Positions 34,637-47,738 of a stretch of 64,000 bases of DNA are shown here, one piece after another. Under the pieces are notes generated by a model, which ran no database searches, had not been told where the DNA came from, and worked only from the letters and a program-made list of their open reading frames with translations. Location: contig KV454016.1 in the NCBI GenBank assembly GCA_001661245.1, forward strand, positions 540,853-604,852, written 5' to 3'. Numbering within the stretch: position 1 is the first letter of the stretch; every line of letters starts with the position of its first letter. This DNA comes from Pachysolen tannophilus NRRL Y-2460. Its lineage: Eukaryota > Ascomycota > Pichiomycetes > Alaninales > Pachysolenaceae. Made by a program: the position numbers and the translations under genes.

Positions 34637-36319
34637 ATGGCTCAACAGCAACAACATATGATGGAGATGCCTGATATGTCCAATGCTATTGTTGCACAGG
34701 ATGAAATGGGTAGGCCATTTATTATTGTTAGAGATCAAGGTAAGAAAAAGAGAACTCATGGGATTGAAGCTGTTAAGTCTCATATATTGGCGGCTAGGTC
34801 TGTTGCTTCTATTTTGAAAACTTCGTTGGGGCCAAGGGGTTTGGATAAAATTTTAATTAGTCCTGATGGAGAGATTAGTATAACAAATGATGGTGCTACT
34901 ATATTATCTCAAATGGAATTATCTAATGAGATTGCTAAATTGTTGGTTGAGTTATCTAAATCTCAGGATGATGAGATTGGAGATGGAACCACAGGGGTTG
35001 TGGTGTTGGCTGGTGCATTGTTAGATCAAGCATTTGAATTGATTGAAAAGGGAATTCATCCAATTAAAATTGCAAATGGATTTGATGAAGCTTGTAAAAT
35101 TGCAATCAATAATTTAGATAAAATTGCTGATGAAATTGAAATTAATCTTGATGATCTTGATGCAAATTTATCTAATGATTCTAATTTATTTAAAGCTGCA
35201 AAGACTTCTTTAGGTTCAAAAATTGTTTCTAAATGTCATGATCAATTTGCTAAAATGGCTGTTGAAGCTGTATTATCAGTTGCAGATTTAAAAAGAAAAG
35301 ATGTTGATTTTGAATTGATTAAAATTGAAGCAAAAGTTGGTGGTTCATTAGAAAATTCTAAATTAATTAAAGGTGTTATTGTAGATAAAGATTTTAGTCA
35401 TCCTCAAATGCCTAAAATTATTAAAAATGCAAAAATTGCTATATTAACATGTCCATTTGAACCTCCAAAACCAAAGACAAAACATAAATTGAATATTTCT
35501 ACAGTTGAAGAATTTCAAAGTTTACAAGATTATGAACAGGATAAATTTCAAGAAATGATTAAATATGTTAAAGATTCAGGTGCAAATTTAGTAATTTGTC
35601 AATGGGGATTTGATGATGAAGCAAATTATTTGTTATTAGAAAATGAGCTTCCAGCTGTTAGATGGGTAGGTGGTCCAGAAATTGAATTAATTGCAATTGC
35701 TACAAATGGTAGAATTGTTCCAAGATTTGAAGATTTGAAACCTGAAAAATTAGGTACAGCTGGATCAGTTAGAGAATTAGAATTTGGTACCACTAGAGAT
35801 CGTATGCTTGTTATTGAAGATTGTGCAAATAATAAAACTTGTACTGCATTCCTTAGAGGCTCTAATAAAATGATTGTTGATGAAGCAACAAGAGCATTAC
35901 ATGACTCACTTTGTGTTGTAAGAAATTTGATTCGTGATAATAGAGTTGTCTATGGTGGTGGTGCCGCTGAGATTTCATGTTCCATTGCTGTAGCAGATGA
36001 AGCAGATAAACAAAAAGGTATAGACCAGTATGCATTCAGAGCTTTCAGTGCTGCTTTAGATGTCATTCCAATGTCATTAGCTGAAAATTCAGGTCTAGAT
36101 CCAATTGAATCATTAACCAGTTTAAAATCAAAACATGTAATTGAAGAAAATAGCCATTTGGGTGTGGATTGCTTAGGTAAAGATAACAACGATATGAAAG
36201 AATTGTTTGTCATAGATCCATTGATTGGTAAGAAGCAACAATTGTTATTGGCAACACAGTTGACTAGAATGATTTTGAAAATTAACGATGTAATTATTAG
36301 TGGAAAAGACGAATATTAG
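34637..36319 (+). CDS. CCT5: Chaperonin CCT/TRiC subunit epsilon
   Basis: One of eight subunits of the cytosolic chaperonin that folds actin and tubulin. 560 aa. Group II chaperonin motifs are all present: [32 protein letters not shown] (ATP site), and the C-terminal [10 protein letters not shown] and ENSGLDPIE. The N-terminus ([20 protein letters not shown]) and internal [19 protein letters not shown] with DFSHPQMPK are typical of epsilon rather than other subunits. Codon use is biased toward frequent codons and I found no CTG in the frame, as expected for a well-expressed gene where CTG is avoided. Confidence 0.97.
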   Translation: MAQQQQHMMEMPDMSNAIVAQDEMGRPFIIVRDQGKKKRTHGIEAVKSHILAARSVASILKTSLGPRGLDKILISPDGEISITNDGATILSQMELSNEIAKLLVELSKSQDDEIGDGTTGVVVLAGALLDQAFELIEKGIHPIKIANGFDEACKIAINNLDKIADEIEINLDDLDANLSNDSNLFKAAKTSLGSKIVSKCHDQFAKMAVEAVLSVADLKRKDVDFELIKIEAKVGGSLENSKLIKGVIVDKDFSHPQMPKIIKNAKIAILTCPFEPPKPKTKHKLNISTVEEFQSLQDYEQDKFQEMIKYVKDSGANLVICQWGFDDEANYLLLENELPAVRWVGGPEIELIAIATNGRIVPRFEDLKPEKLGTAGSVRELEFGTTRDRMLVIEDCANNKTCTAFLRGSNKMIVDEATRALHDSLCVVRNLIRDNRVVYGGGAAEISCSIAVADEADKQKGIDQYAFRAFSAALDVIPMSLAENSGLDPIESLTSLKSKHVIEENSHLGVDCLGKDNNDMKELFVIDPLIGKKQQLLLATQLTRMILKINDVIISGKDEY

Positions 36320-36744
36320 AGATATTCTATATCGGAAAAAAAAAAAAATACCTTTTTAATTTAAACCCATTTTTTATTTTGTTCTTGATTTTATTTTTGT
36401 TTTGATTTACATAGCTTGATTTATAAATAATTTATCTTCTCGACCAATTATTGTAGAGGTTTACCTACTTAGTTTTAATTTCAAGTGATGAACTGATATG
36501 ATTTGTGAAAGAAAAGAATTGAAAAAAAAAAGGCACAAAATGATTCAATTTTGATTCCTGATTAGGAAGTAGTCATATGCATGTTTAAATGTGCAACTTC
36601 ACCACTAGTGTTCAATTGAGTTGAGTAATCGAAGAAATCTCACTGGTGAAGAATAACTATATATAGTTTGTGAAGAATCCTCTTTTTCCTTATTCCAAAT
36701 CTTGAGATCTTGTAGTGTTTATCAGAAAAGAGAAAAGTTTTATA
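36320..36744. promoter_or_regulatory. Promoter region of BIO2
   Basis: 425 bp after CCT5. It contains an inverted repeat near the gene: CTTCACCA at 36598-36605 and TGGTGAAG at 36644-36651, 38 bp apart. Overlapping TGATTC/TGATTA units occur at 36541-36564. The factor is unknown; biotin-responsive control is possible but not shown. Confidence 0.35.
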
Positions 36745-38034
36745 ATGTTTTCGAGGACAAAAGCTAATGGTCTTAATGGCTTAACTTTATTAAAAATTCG
36801 TAATTTAACGACAACATCGAGATGTTTATTAGCACCACCTTCTCCAACTGCTGGTGCAGCTTCTCAGCAGTCATTTCAAATCAAGTTAAAGACATCTGTG
36901 CTCCCACCTGATCCCAATTTTTTGTCTTCAACTATAATGAAGGATAATTGTGAACCACCACTATCAAACAATGTAGTAGAGAAAAAAGAGTCGACATTTG
37001 AAAAAGCATACAAAGCTACTGAAGCACGTCATGATTGGACAAAAGAGGAGCTTCGTGAGATTTACCACACTCCATTGATGGAGCTTATTCATCGTGCCCA
37101 AATATTTCATCGTCGTTTCCAAAACCCTTCAGAAGTTCAAATATGCAATTTGTTAAGTATTAAAACTGGTGGATGTTCAGAAGATTGTAAATATTGTGCT
37201 CAATCTTCCAGATATGATACAGACGTTAATGCTGAAAAGATGCTTAGTATTGAGCAAGTACTTGAAGCTGCAAAAGAGGCAAAGGCCAACGGAGCTACTA
37301 GATTTTGTATGGGTGCAGCTTGGAGAGAGATGAAGGGAAGAAAAAGTGCATTGAAAAGGATTGCTCAAATGGTTTCCGAAGTTGATAAGATGGGTCTTGA
37401 AACTTGTGTTACTTTAGGAATGGTTAATTTAGAACAAGCAAAACAATTAAAGGAAGCAGGGTTGACAGCTTATAATCATAATATTGATACTTCTAGAGAA
37501 CATTATCCTAAAGTTATATCCACTAGAACTTATGACGACAGACTAGAAACCATTAGACATGTTCAAGAGTCAGGAATCAGTGCTTGTACAGGAGGTATTT
37601 TAGGTCTTGGTGAAACTGAAGAAGACCATATTAGTTTCTTATACACTTTATCCACTATGGAAAAACATCCAGAATCATTACCTATAAACAGATTGGTCCC
37701 AATAAAAGGTACACCAATGTCCGCAGACTTGGAGAAATCAGGTAAAAAATTACAATTCGAATCCATTCTAAGAACAATTGCCACTGCAAGACTAGCAATG
37801 CCTGACAGTATCATCAGATTAGCTGCAGGTAGATATACAATGAAGGAAACAGAACAATTTTTATGTTTTATGGCTGGTTGTAACGCAATCTTTAGTGGAA
37901 AGAAAATGTTAACCACAATGTGTAATGGATGGGAAGAAGACCAGCAAATGCTAGCAAAGTGGGGGCTAAAGCCAATGAAGGCCTTCACTAAGCATCAGAG
38001 CAAATCTTTTCTTCACCAACACCTGGAAATTTAA
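36745..38034 (+). CDS. BIO2: Biotin synthase Bio2
   Basis: Mitochondrial radical-SAM enzyme that inserts sulfur into dethiobiotin, the last step of biotin synthesis. 429 aa. An N-terminal presequence of about 40 residues (MFSRTKANGLNGLTLLKIRN, then TTTSRC) is basic and hydroxylated. The radical-SAM cluster motif is C144-x3-C148-x2-C151 in GGCSEDCKYC. Further blocks are RFCMGAAWRE, YNHNIDTSREHYPKVISTR, CTGGILGLGE and LPINRLVPIKGTP. The C-terminal CFMAGCNAIFSGKKMLTT matches yeast Bio2. The upstream in-frame codons start from GTG; the first ATG is 36745. The organism can therefore perform at least the final step of biotin synthesis. Confidence 0.95.
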   Translation: MFSRTKANGLNGLTLLKIRNLTTTSRCLLAPPSPTAGAASQQSFQIKLKTSVLPPDPNFLSSTIMKDNCEPPLSNNVVEKKESTFEKAYKATEARHDWTKEELREIYHTPLMELIHRAQIFHRRFQNPSEVQICNLLSIKTGGCSEDCKYCAQSSRYDTDVNAEKMLSIEQVLEAAKEAKANGATRFCMGAAWREMKGRKSALKRIAQMVSEVDKMGLETCVTLGMVNLEQAKQLKEAGLTAYNHNIDTSREHYPKVISTRTYDDRLETIRHVQESGISACTGGILGLGETEEDHISFLYTLSTMEKHPESLPINRLVPIKGTPMSADLEKSGKKLQFESILRTIATARLAMPDSIIRLAAGRYTMKETEQFLCFMAGCNAIFSGKKMLTTMCNGWEEDQQMLAKWGLKPMKAFTKHQSKSFLHQHLEI

Positions 38035-38430
38035 CTATTTAACTATTTAATATATATAATTATATAGGTTTTTAATAAAATAAGACAAAGTCCTGTGTCA
38101 CATGTCACTCAGATGCAAATTTTCCCCCAAAAGGTGACGTGTCACTACTGCTTTCCCACCGCCCCTAACTTAGTGACACGTTTTATTGTTTTTTTGGTAA
38201 TTTTACTAAAATCTGCCAACGAAATTATGATTTTTGGCTGGTTCACCTTTTAAATATTGAATGTAAACGACGTAGAAAGATAACTCTTGAACAATATAAT
38301 TAATCAATTCAAGTTTATTTGTTTGTATTTATTTTTATTATTTCAGGATTCAATCAATTGAGTTATTGTATCAATTGCATTGTCTTGGCTTGATAAGTTT
38401 AATAGATAGGTAAATTCAGTAGATTTCAAG
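38035..38430. promoter_or_regulatory. ARP3 promoter region with GTGACA cluster
   Basis: 396 bp between BIO2 and ARP3. Within 85 bp are several copies of GTGACA/TGTCAC: TGTGTCAC (38095-38102), ATGTCAC (38102-38108), the near-palindrome GTGACGTGTCAC (38134-38145) and GTGACAC (38173-38179). The second overlaps a GC-rich stretch, unusual for this window. Probably binding sites for one dimeric factor; the identity is unknown. Confidence 0.4.
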
Positions 38431-39935
38431 ATGTCTAGTATGGGTACACCGGCCGTTGTCATGGGTAAGTGTTATCTTTATGTTCAATTGATTGAATTGA
38501 TTTAATTGATTTAATTAATTTAATTGGGAAAGTGAATATAGTTACTAACATGGTTATTTTTTTTTTGCTTTGATTTACAGACAAGTAAGTTTTTTTTTTT
38601 TTTTTATTCTTTTTGTTTTCTTACCGAAAATTTAGGTTATACTAACTTTTGACTTCTTACAGCGGTACTGGTTTAACAAAATTAGGGTTTGCTGGTAATG
38701 ATGCTCCGTCGTGGGTTTTCCCAACGGCGATCTCTACTAGAGTTCCAGGTTCATCTGGTTCTAAATCTTCAGCTCCTTCCAAGCCTTCTATTTTGAGTTC
38801 TGCTTCTCTGGCTTCTAAAATTTCTTCGAATAACGTTTCAATTAAAAGAGGAATGGAAGATTTAGATTTTTATATTGGAGAAGAAGCTATAGAGGCTGCC
38901 AAGGGGCCTTCATATTCTTTGAATTATCCTATAAGACATGGACAGATTGACAATTGGGATCATATGGAAAGATTTTGGGAGAATTCAATTTTTAAATATT
39001 TGAAATGTGAACCTGAAGATCACTATTTTTTATTAACAGAACCACCTTTAAATCCACCTGAAAATAGAGAAAATACTGCTGAAATCATGTTTGAAAGTTT
39101 TAGTTGTGCTGGGTTGTATATTGCAGTCCAGGCTGTTTTAGCTTTAGCAGCTTCATGGACATCCTCAAAAGTTCAAGACAGATCTTTAACTGGTACGGTT
39201 ATTGATTCTGGTGATGGTGTAACTCACGTTATTCCAGTTGCTGAAGGTTACGTTATAGGTTCTGCAATTAAAAATATTCCTATTGCAGGTAGGGATATTA
39301 CATTGTTCATACAGTCATTATTAAGAGATAGAGGTGAACCGGATACTTCATTAAGAACAGCAGAAAGAATTAAACAAGAATTTTCGTATGTATGTCCAGA
39401 TATGGTTAAAGAATTTGGAAAATTTGATTCTCAACCAGAAAAATTTGCACAATACATTGTGGAGACAACAAATAGAGCAAAACCATTAACCGTTGATGTA
39501 GGTTATGAAAGATTTTTAGCTCCTGAAATTTTCTTTAACCCTGAAATTGCATCTTCAGATTTCTTAACTCCTTTACCAGAAGTTGTTGATCAGGTCATCC
39601 AAGCTTCTCCAATCGATGTTAGAAAAAACTTGTATAGAAATATCGTTCTTAGTGGTGGTTCTACAATGTTTAAAAATTTCGGAAGAAGATTACAATTGGA
39701 TTTGAAATCTATTGTCAACGAAAGAGTTCACCAAAGTGAAAGATTAAGCGGCGCCAAATCTTCTGGTGTTGAAGTTCAAGTTATAAGTCACAAAAGACAG
39801 AAAAACGCCGTTTGGTTTGGTGGGTCTTTGTTAGCACAAACAAACGAGTTCAAGAGCTATTGTCATACAAAGCAAGATTACGACGAGTATGGTCCAAACA
39901 TTGTTAGAAACTTTTCATTATTTAGCGTTCCATAA
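38431..39935 (+). CDS. ARP3: Actin-related protein Arp3, three exons with a 4-nt microexon
   Basis: Subunit of the Arp2/3 complex that nucleates branched actin at endocytic patches. Exons 38431-38464, 38581-38584 and 38663-39935 give 436 aa. Intron 1 (116 nt) has GTAAGT, TACTAAC (38543-38549) and TTACAG. Intron 2 (78 nt) has GTAAGT, TACTAAC (38640-38646) and TTACAG. The middle exon is only ACAA. It completes GAC (Asp) and starts AAC (Asn), giving [19 protein letters not shown]; the DNGTG phosphate loop is invariant in actin-fold proteins. Skipping the microexon shifts the frame to a stop within a few codons. Other family blocks: [68 protein letters not shown] Ser-rich insertion (about 44-68) follows the expected N-terminal loop. 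Confidence 0.95.
38581..38584 (+). other. ARP3: 4-nt microexon (ACAA) of ARP3
   Basis: Flanked by TTTACAG on the left and GTAAGT on the right, with a full intron (donor, TACTAAC branch, acceptor) on each side. It restores frame and the conserved Asp-Asn of the actin phosphate loop. RNA data were not available. Confidence 0.85.
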
Positions 39936-40436
39936 ATGTTTTCCTTTTTTTCTTTCTTCTTTCTTCTTCATTTTCACAATTTTGGTTGGGTTTATTTTGT
40001 CCTTTTTTCTTATTTTTTTTTTAGAAAAAATTGTTTACTCTCTCTTTTAAGAGTTCTTCTTTTATCTCTTCCTATAGAACGTTCCTCCCCCTCTTTTTTT
40101 TTATGTAATACTGTTATTTTAAAAAAACGATTCATAAGTTATCATCATCATCTTCTTTGATTAAATATTAAAAAAATTAAAACCTTTAATTTTGGTCGTT
40201 CAAATTGTACTGAATGGTTCAGCTTGAAAAGTGCCGAAAGCCTGACTGACTATAGAAAAATACTAAAACAAGTTATTTAAGTTATTAAGTTAATATTCAG
40301 AAAGTTGATTTGGATCTGTTGATTAGTCTTTGTTGTTTTGTGGGATATATTGAGAGTTACTTGTTTGTAGGACTTGGAAAAATTGCATTGTATTTGCATT
40401 TGTGTGGACATTAATTAAGTAAATAATCTCCGCGAG
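39936..40436. other. Intergenic region ARP3-TOR
   Basis: 501 bp. A long pyrimidine-rich stretch follows the ARP3 stop (39936-40110), suggesting a terminator and 3' UTR. The TOR leader is A/T-rich and contains CCGCGAG directly before the ATG. No gene was seen. Confidence 0.5.
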
Positions 40437-43400
40437 ATGTCCCAACTACAAGTTCAACAACAGCAGAATCAACAACAATTGTTGGCGGATAATTATGTTA
40501 TAGAGCAAATATTCAATGGGTTAAAATCAAAGAATAACTCGATAAGGTTGAAAGCTGCTAGGGAATTGAAGAATCATATTATATCGATTTCTAGAGATTT
40601 CACGTCATCAGAACAAATTTCTCGGTATAACAATGACATAAATAAGAGAATTTTTGAGTTGATAAATAGTAACTTGTCCAATGATAAGATGGGTGGTATT
40701 GCCGCTATCAATGCATTATTGGAATTAAATAATGATGATGAATTTATTTCCCAGACAAATAATGCTTCATCTTTGGAAGAAAATACAAATAAGATTACAA
40801 GATTTGCAAATTATTTAAGAGTATTGATTCCTTCTACTGATCTAGAAGTTATGAAATATGCTGCTGTTACTTTAGGGAAATTAGCTATGCCTGGTGGAAC
40901 TTTAACGGCTGAATTTGTTGAATTTGAAATTAAAAGATCTATTGAGTGGTTGGTTAATGATAAGCAGGATTTAAAGAAACATGCAGCTGTATTGATTATT
41001 AGCTCTTTAGCTTATAATTCACCAACGTTAATATATGGCTACATAAATGATATATTAGGAAATATATGGATTACTCTCAAGGATCCAAAACAAAATATTA
41101 GAGAAGATACTGCAATTGCAATGAGAAATTGTATTGATTTAATATTTGATAGAGATGCACAATTGAAAAAATATTGGTTTAACAAATTATATAATGAAGC
41201 ATCACTGGTTTTCAAAGTAACTCTGCAAGTGAATTCATCTTCATCATCAACTTCTGCAACTGTTGAAGAGATCCATGGTAGTTTATTGTGTTATAGAGAG
41301 TTGGTGTCAAGAAATACCTCTCTATTAAATGATAAGATTGATGATATTTATGATTCGATAATGAAGTTGAAAGATTATAAAACTGTTATAATAAGAAATG
41401 AAGTTGCCGTTATAATTCCAAAACTTGCCAAATTCAATAGTGGCAAATTCATTGATAAATATCTTCATCGTGTATTACTCTACTATTTATCACAATTGAA
41501 GTTGAACAAAGATAGAAACTTCATATTTATAAGCATTGGTGATATTGCAATAGAAGTTGAAGGACATATAACTACTTACCTTGATGGTATATTAAACAAT
41601 ATTAGAGAAAGTTTGTCCATTAAAAATCTCAAAGCTAAAAGAGAAATCGAACCTGCATGTTTTTATTGTTTATCAAAATTATCAATTGCTATAGGGTCAT
41701 CATTAACAAAGTATTTACAAAGTCATCATATTTTAAAATTACTTTTTAAATGTTCAATTAGCGACAATTTCATCAATTTGTTGAAATCATTGATAGAAAA
41801 CTTGCCTTCTTTAGAACCATTGATTAACGATAAATTAATTAATACTGTTAGCTTCTGTCTCAGCGGTTATGAATTCCAACAACCTGGTTCTCCAGAATCA
41901 AGAAGGCAAATGAATGCATTATTGGCAATGAGATACCGTCAGTCAATGATTGTTAAAGATGGTACTATTTCTAGCTTATCATATAATGGTTCTGCTCTGA
42001 GTTTGCTGGATGATTTAAATTCCTCTCTGACAGATGATGCAGATGTTGCCGTTATCATTCAAGCTTTCAAAATCTTGAGTACTTTTAATTTCAAAGACTA
42101 CTCATTGACAGAGTTAGTCAGAAGCTGTACCATAAAATATATCGATAATGATTCTCCAGAGGTCCGTCTTAGAGCAGCATTGACATCTGCTAATATTTTT
42201 ATGAGAGATAAGATTTGTTTTCAAACAAGTGAAAATTCTTTGAGAACTGTGAGCGAAGTTTTAGATAAATTGTTGACCATAGCTATAACAGATTCAATTT
42301 CAGACATAAGATTAGAAGTTTTAAAATCATTAGGCGAAAACTTTGATCCTCAACTTTCTCAAGCAGATAATGTGAGACTATTATTTATAGCTTTAAATGA
42401 TGAGAATTTTGAAATAAGAAAAGTCGCAATAACAATTATTGGACGATTATCTTCAATAAATCCTGCTTATATAGTGCCCTCTTTGAGGAAAACTTTAATT
42501 CAATTGTTAACCAATTTGGAATATGGTGGACATAATATAAGAAAAAGAGAAGAGAGTGCAATTCTACTATCATTGTTAGTAAGTCATTCCAAGGAGATGA
42601 CTAGGCCGTATGTTAAGCCAATCCTAGATGTGTTGTTACCACAGGCCAAAGACCAAAGCTCTTCAGTATCTTCCAGTGCCATAACTGCAATGGGAGAGTT
42701 GTCCGTAGTAGGAGGTGAAGATTTGAAACCATTTATCGGAGACTTAATGCCTATAATATTAGAGACATTTCAAGATCAGAGCTCTAGCTTTAAAAGAGAC
42801 GCGGCATTAAAAACTTTGGGTCAGTTGGCGAGCTCTTCTGGTTATGTTATTCAGCCATTGCTAGATTATCCGCAGTTATTGGGTATGTTGGTGAATATTT
42901 TGAAATCAGAAACATCGCCTATAATAAGAAGGGAAACAGTTAGATTGTTGGGTATATTGGGTGCCTTAGATCCGTACAAGCATAGAGAAGTAGAAAGAAA
43001 CAATAAAGATGTTAATTTGACCCAAGTCGTAGAGCAGAATGCTCCTTCTATTGATGTTGCATTATTAATGCAAGGAATGTCACCATCAAATGAAGAATAT
43101 TATCCTACAGTTGTTGTCCATACCTTGATGAAAATGCTAAAAGATACTTCTTTGGGAGCTCATCATACTGCTGTTATTCAAGCAATTATGTATATTTTCC
43201 AAACTTTAGGTTTAAGATGTGTTTCTTTTTTGAATCAAATTATTCCTGGAATCATAAATGTTATGCATACATGTTCTCCATCTATGTTAGAATTCTATTT
43301 CCAACAAATGGGTGTTTTAATTAGCATTGTAAAGCAGCACATAAGACCATTTTTGGATGATATCTTTCAAGTGATTAAGGAATTTTTTCATTTACCGAAC

Positions 43401-46400
43401 TTACAGGTTACAGTTCTTGGTTTAATTGAAAGTATTTCCAGAGCTTTGGAAAGCGAATTCAAGCTTTATTTGTCGGATATTTTAACATTATTATTGGACA
43501 TTTTTGATAATGATAAATCTGTTTATAGAAATGCTTCCTTAAGGGTGTTGAAGACTTTTGTTGTTTTTGGAAATAATATCGATCTTTATGTTCATTTGAT
43601 TGTTCCACAAATAGTCAAAATGTTTGAATTTGCTCCAAACAATTTAAGGAAAGCTGCGATCGAAACAGTTGGAAAGATTTCAAGAAATGTGAGCTTGAAT
43701 GATATGGCGTCAAGAATTATACATCCTTTATTGCGGGTTTTATCAAGTAACAATAGTGATGAATTACGAAAAGTTTCTATGAATACTATATGCTTATTGT
43801 TGTTACAAATGGGCACAGACTTTATGGTTTTCATCCCAGTCATAAACAAAGTTCTATTGAAACATAAACTTTCTTCGGCTGTTTACGACCAGTTAGTTAA
43901 TAAATTACTTAATGGTGAACCGCTTCCTCAAAATTTAATAATAGACAAAGAATTTGAATCGCAGGCACTTGAATCAATGGACATAGAACCATCGGCCAAG
44001 AAACTACCTGTTAACCAACAAGTTTTGAAAAATGTATGGGACGCAAGTCAAAAGAGAACTCGTGAAGATTGGCAGGAGTGGCTCAGAAGACTTAGTGTAG
44101 AGTTTTTAAAAGAATCACCTTCTCATGCTTTGAGAGCTTGCTCTTCATTGGCAGGGGTTTACTATCCTTTGGCTAAAGACTTATTTAATGCTAGTTTTGC
44201 AAGTTGCTGGAATGAATTGTATTCCCAGCATCAAGAAGAGTTGATCCAGTCTTTATGTATTGCTTTGTCGTCTCCCAACAATACCCCGGAAATTCATCAA
44301 ACATTATTAAATTTAGCCGAATTCATGGAACATGATGATAAACCATTACCAATTAGAATTCCAACTTTGGGCCAATATGCACAACGTTGTCATGCCTATG
44401 CTAAGGCTTTGCATTACAAAGAATTGGAGTTCATGCAGGAACCTACTACGCCAACCATTGAAACATTGATTAGTATCAACAATCAATTGCAACAAGAGGA
44501 TGCCGCCATTGGTATATTGAAACATGCTCAGCAACATCATGATTTGCAATTGAAGGAAACTTGGTTTGAAAAATTAGGTAGATGGGATGACGCCTTGCAG
44601 GCATATAGTGAAAGAGAAAAAGAAGACCCTGATTCAATGGAAATTACCATGGGTAAGATGCGTTGTTTACATGCTTTAGGTGAGTGGGAACAGTTGTCAG
44701 AATTAGCTCAAGAAAAATGGTTAAGTTCTTCTAGTGATGTTAAAAGAACAATTGCACCGTTAGCTGCAGCTGCATCATGGGGATTATACCAATGGGATAG
44801 AATGGACAAATATATTAATGTTATGAAGCTGGAATCTCCGGACAAAGCTTTCTTCAACGCTATTTTAAGTTTGCACAGGAACCACTTTGAAGAGGCTTCA
44901 AATCATATTTTAAAAGCAAGAGATTTGTTGGTTACAGAAATCACTGCCTTGGTAAGTGAATCCTATAATCGTGCCTATAGTGTTATTGTTAGAGTTCAAA
45001 TGTTAGCTGAGTTAGAAGAAATTATCAAATACAAGTGCTACCCACAAGGATCTGAAAAGAGAGCAATCATGAGAAAAACCTGGAACACAAGATTATTAGG
45101 TTGTCAAAGGAATGTCGATATTTGGCAAAGAATGCTTAAAGTTAGAGCATTGGTTGTGAAGCCAAAACAAGATATGGATATGTGGATAAAGTTTGCAAAT
45201 TTATGCCGTAAAAGTGGAAGATTGGGTTTAGCAGAAAAATCGTTAAGCTCTTTGCTAGATGAAGGTAGTCCTGAAAATCCTAGACCATCGAAAGCATCAC
45301 CTCAGGTTGTTTATGCTCAATTGAAATATATGTGGTCTACAGGACAACAACGAGAAGCATTGAGCCATTTAGTTGATTTTACATCGAAGTTATCCAGAGA
45401 TCTTGGTTTGAATGAAAATGAAGCGATTGCTCAGCCATTACCTTCTGAGGTTCCTGGAGCTCCGAAGCACGTTGAAGAATATACCAAGCTTTTAGCCAGA
45501 TGTTATCTTAAGCAAGGTGAGTGGAAAGTGGTGCTAACTAATAATTGGAGAAAGGACGAAGCTGAAGGTATTTTAGGTTCGTATTTATTAGCCACTCATT
45601 TTGATGGTAAATGGTACAAAGCATGGCATAACTGGGCATTAGCTAATTTTGAAGTCATATCATTACATTCAAGTGAAATTTCTACCAACAGCATAAACGG
45701 CGATTTTGAAGATGCTATGTCCTCAGCAAATGTAGACAGAGGCTTAGATGTTCAACCTGGATTGATTCAACATTATGTAGTTCCAGCTATCAAGGGATTT
45801 TTCCATTCAATTTCATTATCAGAAGCAAACTCTTTACAGGATACTTTACGTTTATTAACATTGTGGTTCAAGTTTGGTGGAATCCAAGATGCTGCCCAGG
45901 CAATTTTAGAAGGCTTTGGAATGGTGAAGATTGATACCTGGTTAGAAGTTATTCCTCAATTAATTTCAAGAATTCATCAGCCAAATCAAATTGTCAGTAC
46001 ATCACTATTGGGTCTATTGACTGACTTGGGTAAAGCGCATCCACAGGCTCTTGTGTACCCATTATCTGTTGCTATAAAATCTGATAGTATTTCTAGGCAA
46101 AGGGCTGCTTCGACCATCATTGATAAAATGAGGATTCATAGTGCTACTTTAGTGGAACAATCCGAGTTGGTAAGTCATGAATTGATTAGAGTTGCTGTCT
46201 TATGGCATGAGTTGTGGTATGAAGGTTTGGAAGATGCTTCAAGGTTATACTTTGGTGAACATAATACAGAAAAGATGTTTACCGTTTTAGAGCCTTTACA
46301 TAAATTATTAGAAAAAGGTCCAGAGACTTTACGTGAGGTCTCGTTCCAAAATGCTTTTGGTAGAGATTTAAACGATGCTCGTGAGTGGGTTTTGAACTAT

Positions 46401-47738
46401 AGGAGAACCAAAGATGTTGCAAATTTGAATCAAGCTTGGGATATATATTATAATGTCTTTCGTCGTATTAGTCGTCAATTACCTCAGTTACAAAGTTTGG
46501 ATTTACATTATGTTTCACCTAAATTATTAGCTGCAAAAGATTTAGAATTAGCTGTACCAGGTACATATGAGGCAGGTAAACCAATTATTAGAATTATTTG
46601 CTTTGACCCAACATTTACTGTTATTTCCTCTAAACAAAGACCAAGAAAATTAAATTGTAAAGGTAGTGATGGTAAGAATTATCAGTATGCTTTAAAAGGA
46701 CATGAAGACATTAGACAAGATAGTTTAGTTATGCAATTATTTGGTTTGGTTAATACCTTGTTACTTAACGATGGTGAGTGTTTTAAGAGACATTTAGATA
46801 TTCAGCAATTTCCAGCTATACCATTGTCGCCGAAATCGGGTTTATTGGGATGGGTTCCTAATTCTGATACTTTCCATGTTTTAATTAGAGAATATCGTGA
46901 ATCAAGAAAGATATTATTAAACATCGAACATCGTATAATGCTACAAATGGCACCTGATTATGATAATTTAACATTATTGCAAAAAGTGGAAGTTTTTACT
47001 TATGCGTTGGATAACACTAGAGGACAAGATTTGTATAAAGTCTTGTGGTTAAAATCAAGATCATCAGAAGCATGGCTTGACCGTCGTACCACCTATACAA
47101 GGTCATTGGCAGTTATGTCCATGGTTGGATATATTTTAGGACTTGGTGATAGACATCCGTCGAATTTATTAATGGATAGAATTACAGGTAAGGTTGTCCA
47201 CATTGATTTTGGTGATTGTTTTGAAGCTGCTATATTGAGAGAAAAATATCCAGAAAAAGTACCTTTCCGTTTAACAAGAATGTTAAGTTATGCAATGGAA
47301 GTCAGTGGTATTGAAGGATCATTTAGAATTACTTGTGAACAAGTTATGCGTGTTTTGAGAGACAATAAGGAATCATTAATGGCTATCTTGGAAGCATTTG
47401 CCTATGATCCTTTGATTAATTGGGGATTTGATTTTCCAATAAATCAAGTTGCAGAAGCTACAGGTTATACTTTCACTTCTGTTAACCCTGCAGAGTTATT
47501 GAGGACGGGGAAAATCACTGAACAAGAGGCAGCTAAGTTGGAATTGCAGTACAAGGCAGAAATCAGAAATGCAAGAGCAGCTTTAGTTTTAAGAAGAATA
47601 ACCGATAAGCTAACTGGAAATGATTTTAAAAGATGCCACGAGTTGGACGTTCCTCAACAAGTGGATAGGTTAATCCAACAAGCTACTTCAGTTGAAAATC
47701 TATGTCAGCACTATATAGGTTGGTGTTCTTTCTGGTGA
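40437..47738 (+). CDS. TOR1: TOR protein kinase
   Basis: Target-of-rapamycin Ser/Thr kinase, the nutrient-sensing core of TORC1 and TORC2. 2433 aa, full length. N-terminal two-thirds are HEAT repeats (to about residue 1250), then the FAT domain (about 1290-1850). The FRB domain (about 1918-2025) has [21 protein letters not shown] and [12 protein letters not shown]; the Ser contacted by rapamycin-FKBP12 is retained at about residue 1969, so sensitivity is predicted. Kinase motifs: [29 protein letters not shown] (about 2234-2248) and [11 protein letters not shown] (about 2255). The C-terminal FATC ends [11 protein letters not shown]. Only one TOR is in this window; whether the genome has a second is unknown. 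About six in-frame CTG codons were counted by eye in the whole gene. Confidence 0.97.
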   Translation: MSQLQVQQQQNQQQLLADNYVIEQIFNGLKSKNNSIRLKAARELKNHIISISRDFTSSEQISRYNNDINKRIFELINSNLSNDKMGGIAAINALLELNNDDEFISQTNNASSLEENTNKITRFANYLRVLIPSTDLEVMKYAAVTLGKLAMPGGTLTAEFVEFEIKRSIEWLVNDKQDLKKHAAVLIISSLAYNSPTLIYGYINDILGNIWITLKDPKQNIREDTAIAMRNCIDLIFDRDAQLKKYWFNKLYNEASLVFKVTLQVNSSSSSTSATVEEIHGSLLCYRELVSRNTSLLNDKIDDIYDSIMKLKDYKTVIIRNEVAVIIPKLAKFNSGKFIDKYLHRVLLYYLSQLKLNKDRNFIFISIGDIAIEVEGHITTYLDGILNNIRESLSIKNLKAKREIEPACFYCLSKLSIAIGSSLTKYLQSHHILKLLFKCSISDNFINLLKSLIENLPSLEPLINDKLINTVSFCLSGYEFQQPGSPESRRQMNALLAMRYRQSMIVKDGTISSLSYNGSALSLLDDLNSSLTDDADVAVIIQAFKILSTFNFKDYSLTELVRSCTIKYIDNDSPEVRLRAALTSANIFMRDKICFQTSENSLRTVSEVLDKLLTIAITDSISDIRLEVLKSLGENFDPQLSQADNVRLLFIALNDENFEIRKVAITIIGRLSSINPAYIVPSLRKTLIQLLTNLEYGGHNIRKREESAILLSLLVSHSKEMTRPYVKPILDVLLPQAKDQSSSVSSSAITAMGELSVVGGEDLKPFIGDLMPIILETFQDQSSSFKRDAALKTLGQLASSSGYVIQPLLDYPQLLGMLVNILKSETSPIIRRETVRLLGILGALDPYKHREVERNNKDVNLTQVVEQNAPSIDVALLMQGMSPSNEEYYPTVVVHTLMKMLKDTSLGAHHTAVIQAIMYIFQTLGLRCVSFLNQIIPGIINVMHTCSPSMLEFYFQQMGVLISIVKQHIRPFLDDIFQVIKEFFHLPNLQVTVLGLIESISRALESEFKLYLSDILTLLLDIFDNDKSVYRNASLRVLKTFVVFGNNIDLYVHLIVPQIVKMFEFAPNNLRKAAIETVGKISRNVSLNDMASRIIHPLLRVLSSNNSDELRKVSMNTICLLLLQMGTDFMVFIPVINKVLLKHKLSSAVYDQLVNKLLNGEPLPQNLIIDKEFESQALESMDIEPSAKKLPVNQQVLKNVWDASQKRTREDWQEWLRRLSVEFLKESPSHALRACSSLAGVYYPLAKDLFNASFASCWNELYSQHQEELIQSLCIALSSPNNTPEIHQTLLNLAEFMEHDDKPLPIRIPTLGQYAQRCHAYAKALHYKELEFMQEPTTPTIETLISINNQLQQEDAAIGILKHAQQHHDLQLKETWFEKLGRWDDALQAYSEREKEDPDSMEITMGKMRCLHALGEWEQLSELAQEKWLSSSSDVKRTIAPLAAAASWGLYQWDRMDKYINVMKLESPDKAFFNAILSLHRNHFEEASNHILKARDLLVTEITALVSESYNRAYSVIVRVQMLAELEEIIKYKCYPQGSEKRAIMRKTWNTRLLGCQRNVDIWQRMLKVRALVVKPKQDMDMWIKFANLCRKSGRLGLAEKSLSSLLDEGSPENPRPSKASPQVVYAQLKYMWSTGQQREALSHLVDFTSKLSRDLGLNENEAIAQPLPSEVPGAPKHVEEYTKLLARCYLKQGEWKVVLTNNWRKDEAEGILGSYLLATHFDGKWYKAWHNWALANFEVISLHSSEISTNSINGDFEDAMSSANVDRGLDVQPGLIQHYVVPAIKGFFHSISLSEANSLQDTLRLLTLWFKFGGIQDAAQAILEGFGMVKIDTWLEVIPQLISRIHQPNQIVSTSLLGLLTDLGKAHPQALVYPLSVAIKSDSISRQRAASTIIDKMRIHSATLVEQSELVSHELIRVAVLWHELWYEGLEDASRLYFGEHNTEKMFTVLEPLHKLLEKGPETLREVSFQNAFGRDLNDAREWVLNYRRTKDVANLNQAWDIYYNVFRRISRQLPQLQSLDLHYVSPKLLAAKDLELAVPGTYEAGKPIIRIICFDPTFTVISSKQRPRKLNCKGSDGKNYQYALKGHEDIRQDSLVMQLFGLVNTLLLNDGECFKRHLDIQQFPAIPLSPKSGLLGWVPNSDTFHVLIREYRESRKILLNIEHRIMLQMAPDYDNLTLLQKVEVFTYALDNTRGQDLYKVLWLKSRSSEAWLDRRTTYTRSLAVMSMVGYILGLGDRHPSNLLMDRITGKVVHIDFGDCFEAAILREKYPEKVPFRLTRMLSYAMEVSGIEGSFRITCEQVMRVLRDNKESLMAILEAFAYDPLINWGFDFPINQVAEATGYTFTSVNPAELLRTGKITEQEAAKLELQYKAEIRNARAALVLRRITDKLTGNDFKRCHELDVPQQVDRLIQQATSVENLCQHYIGWCSFW

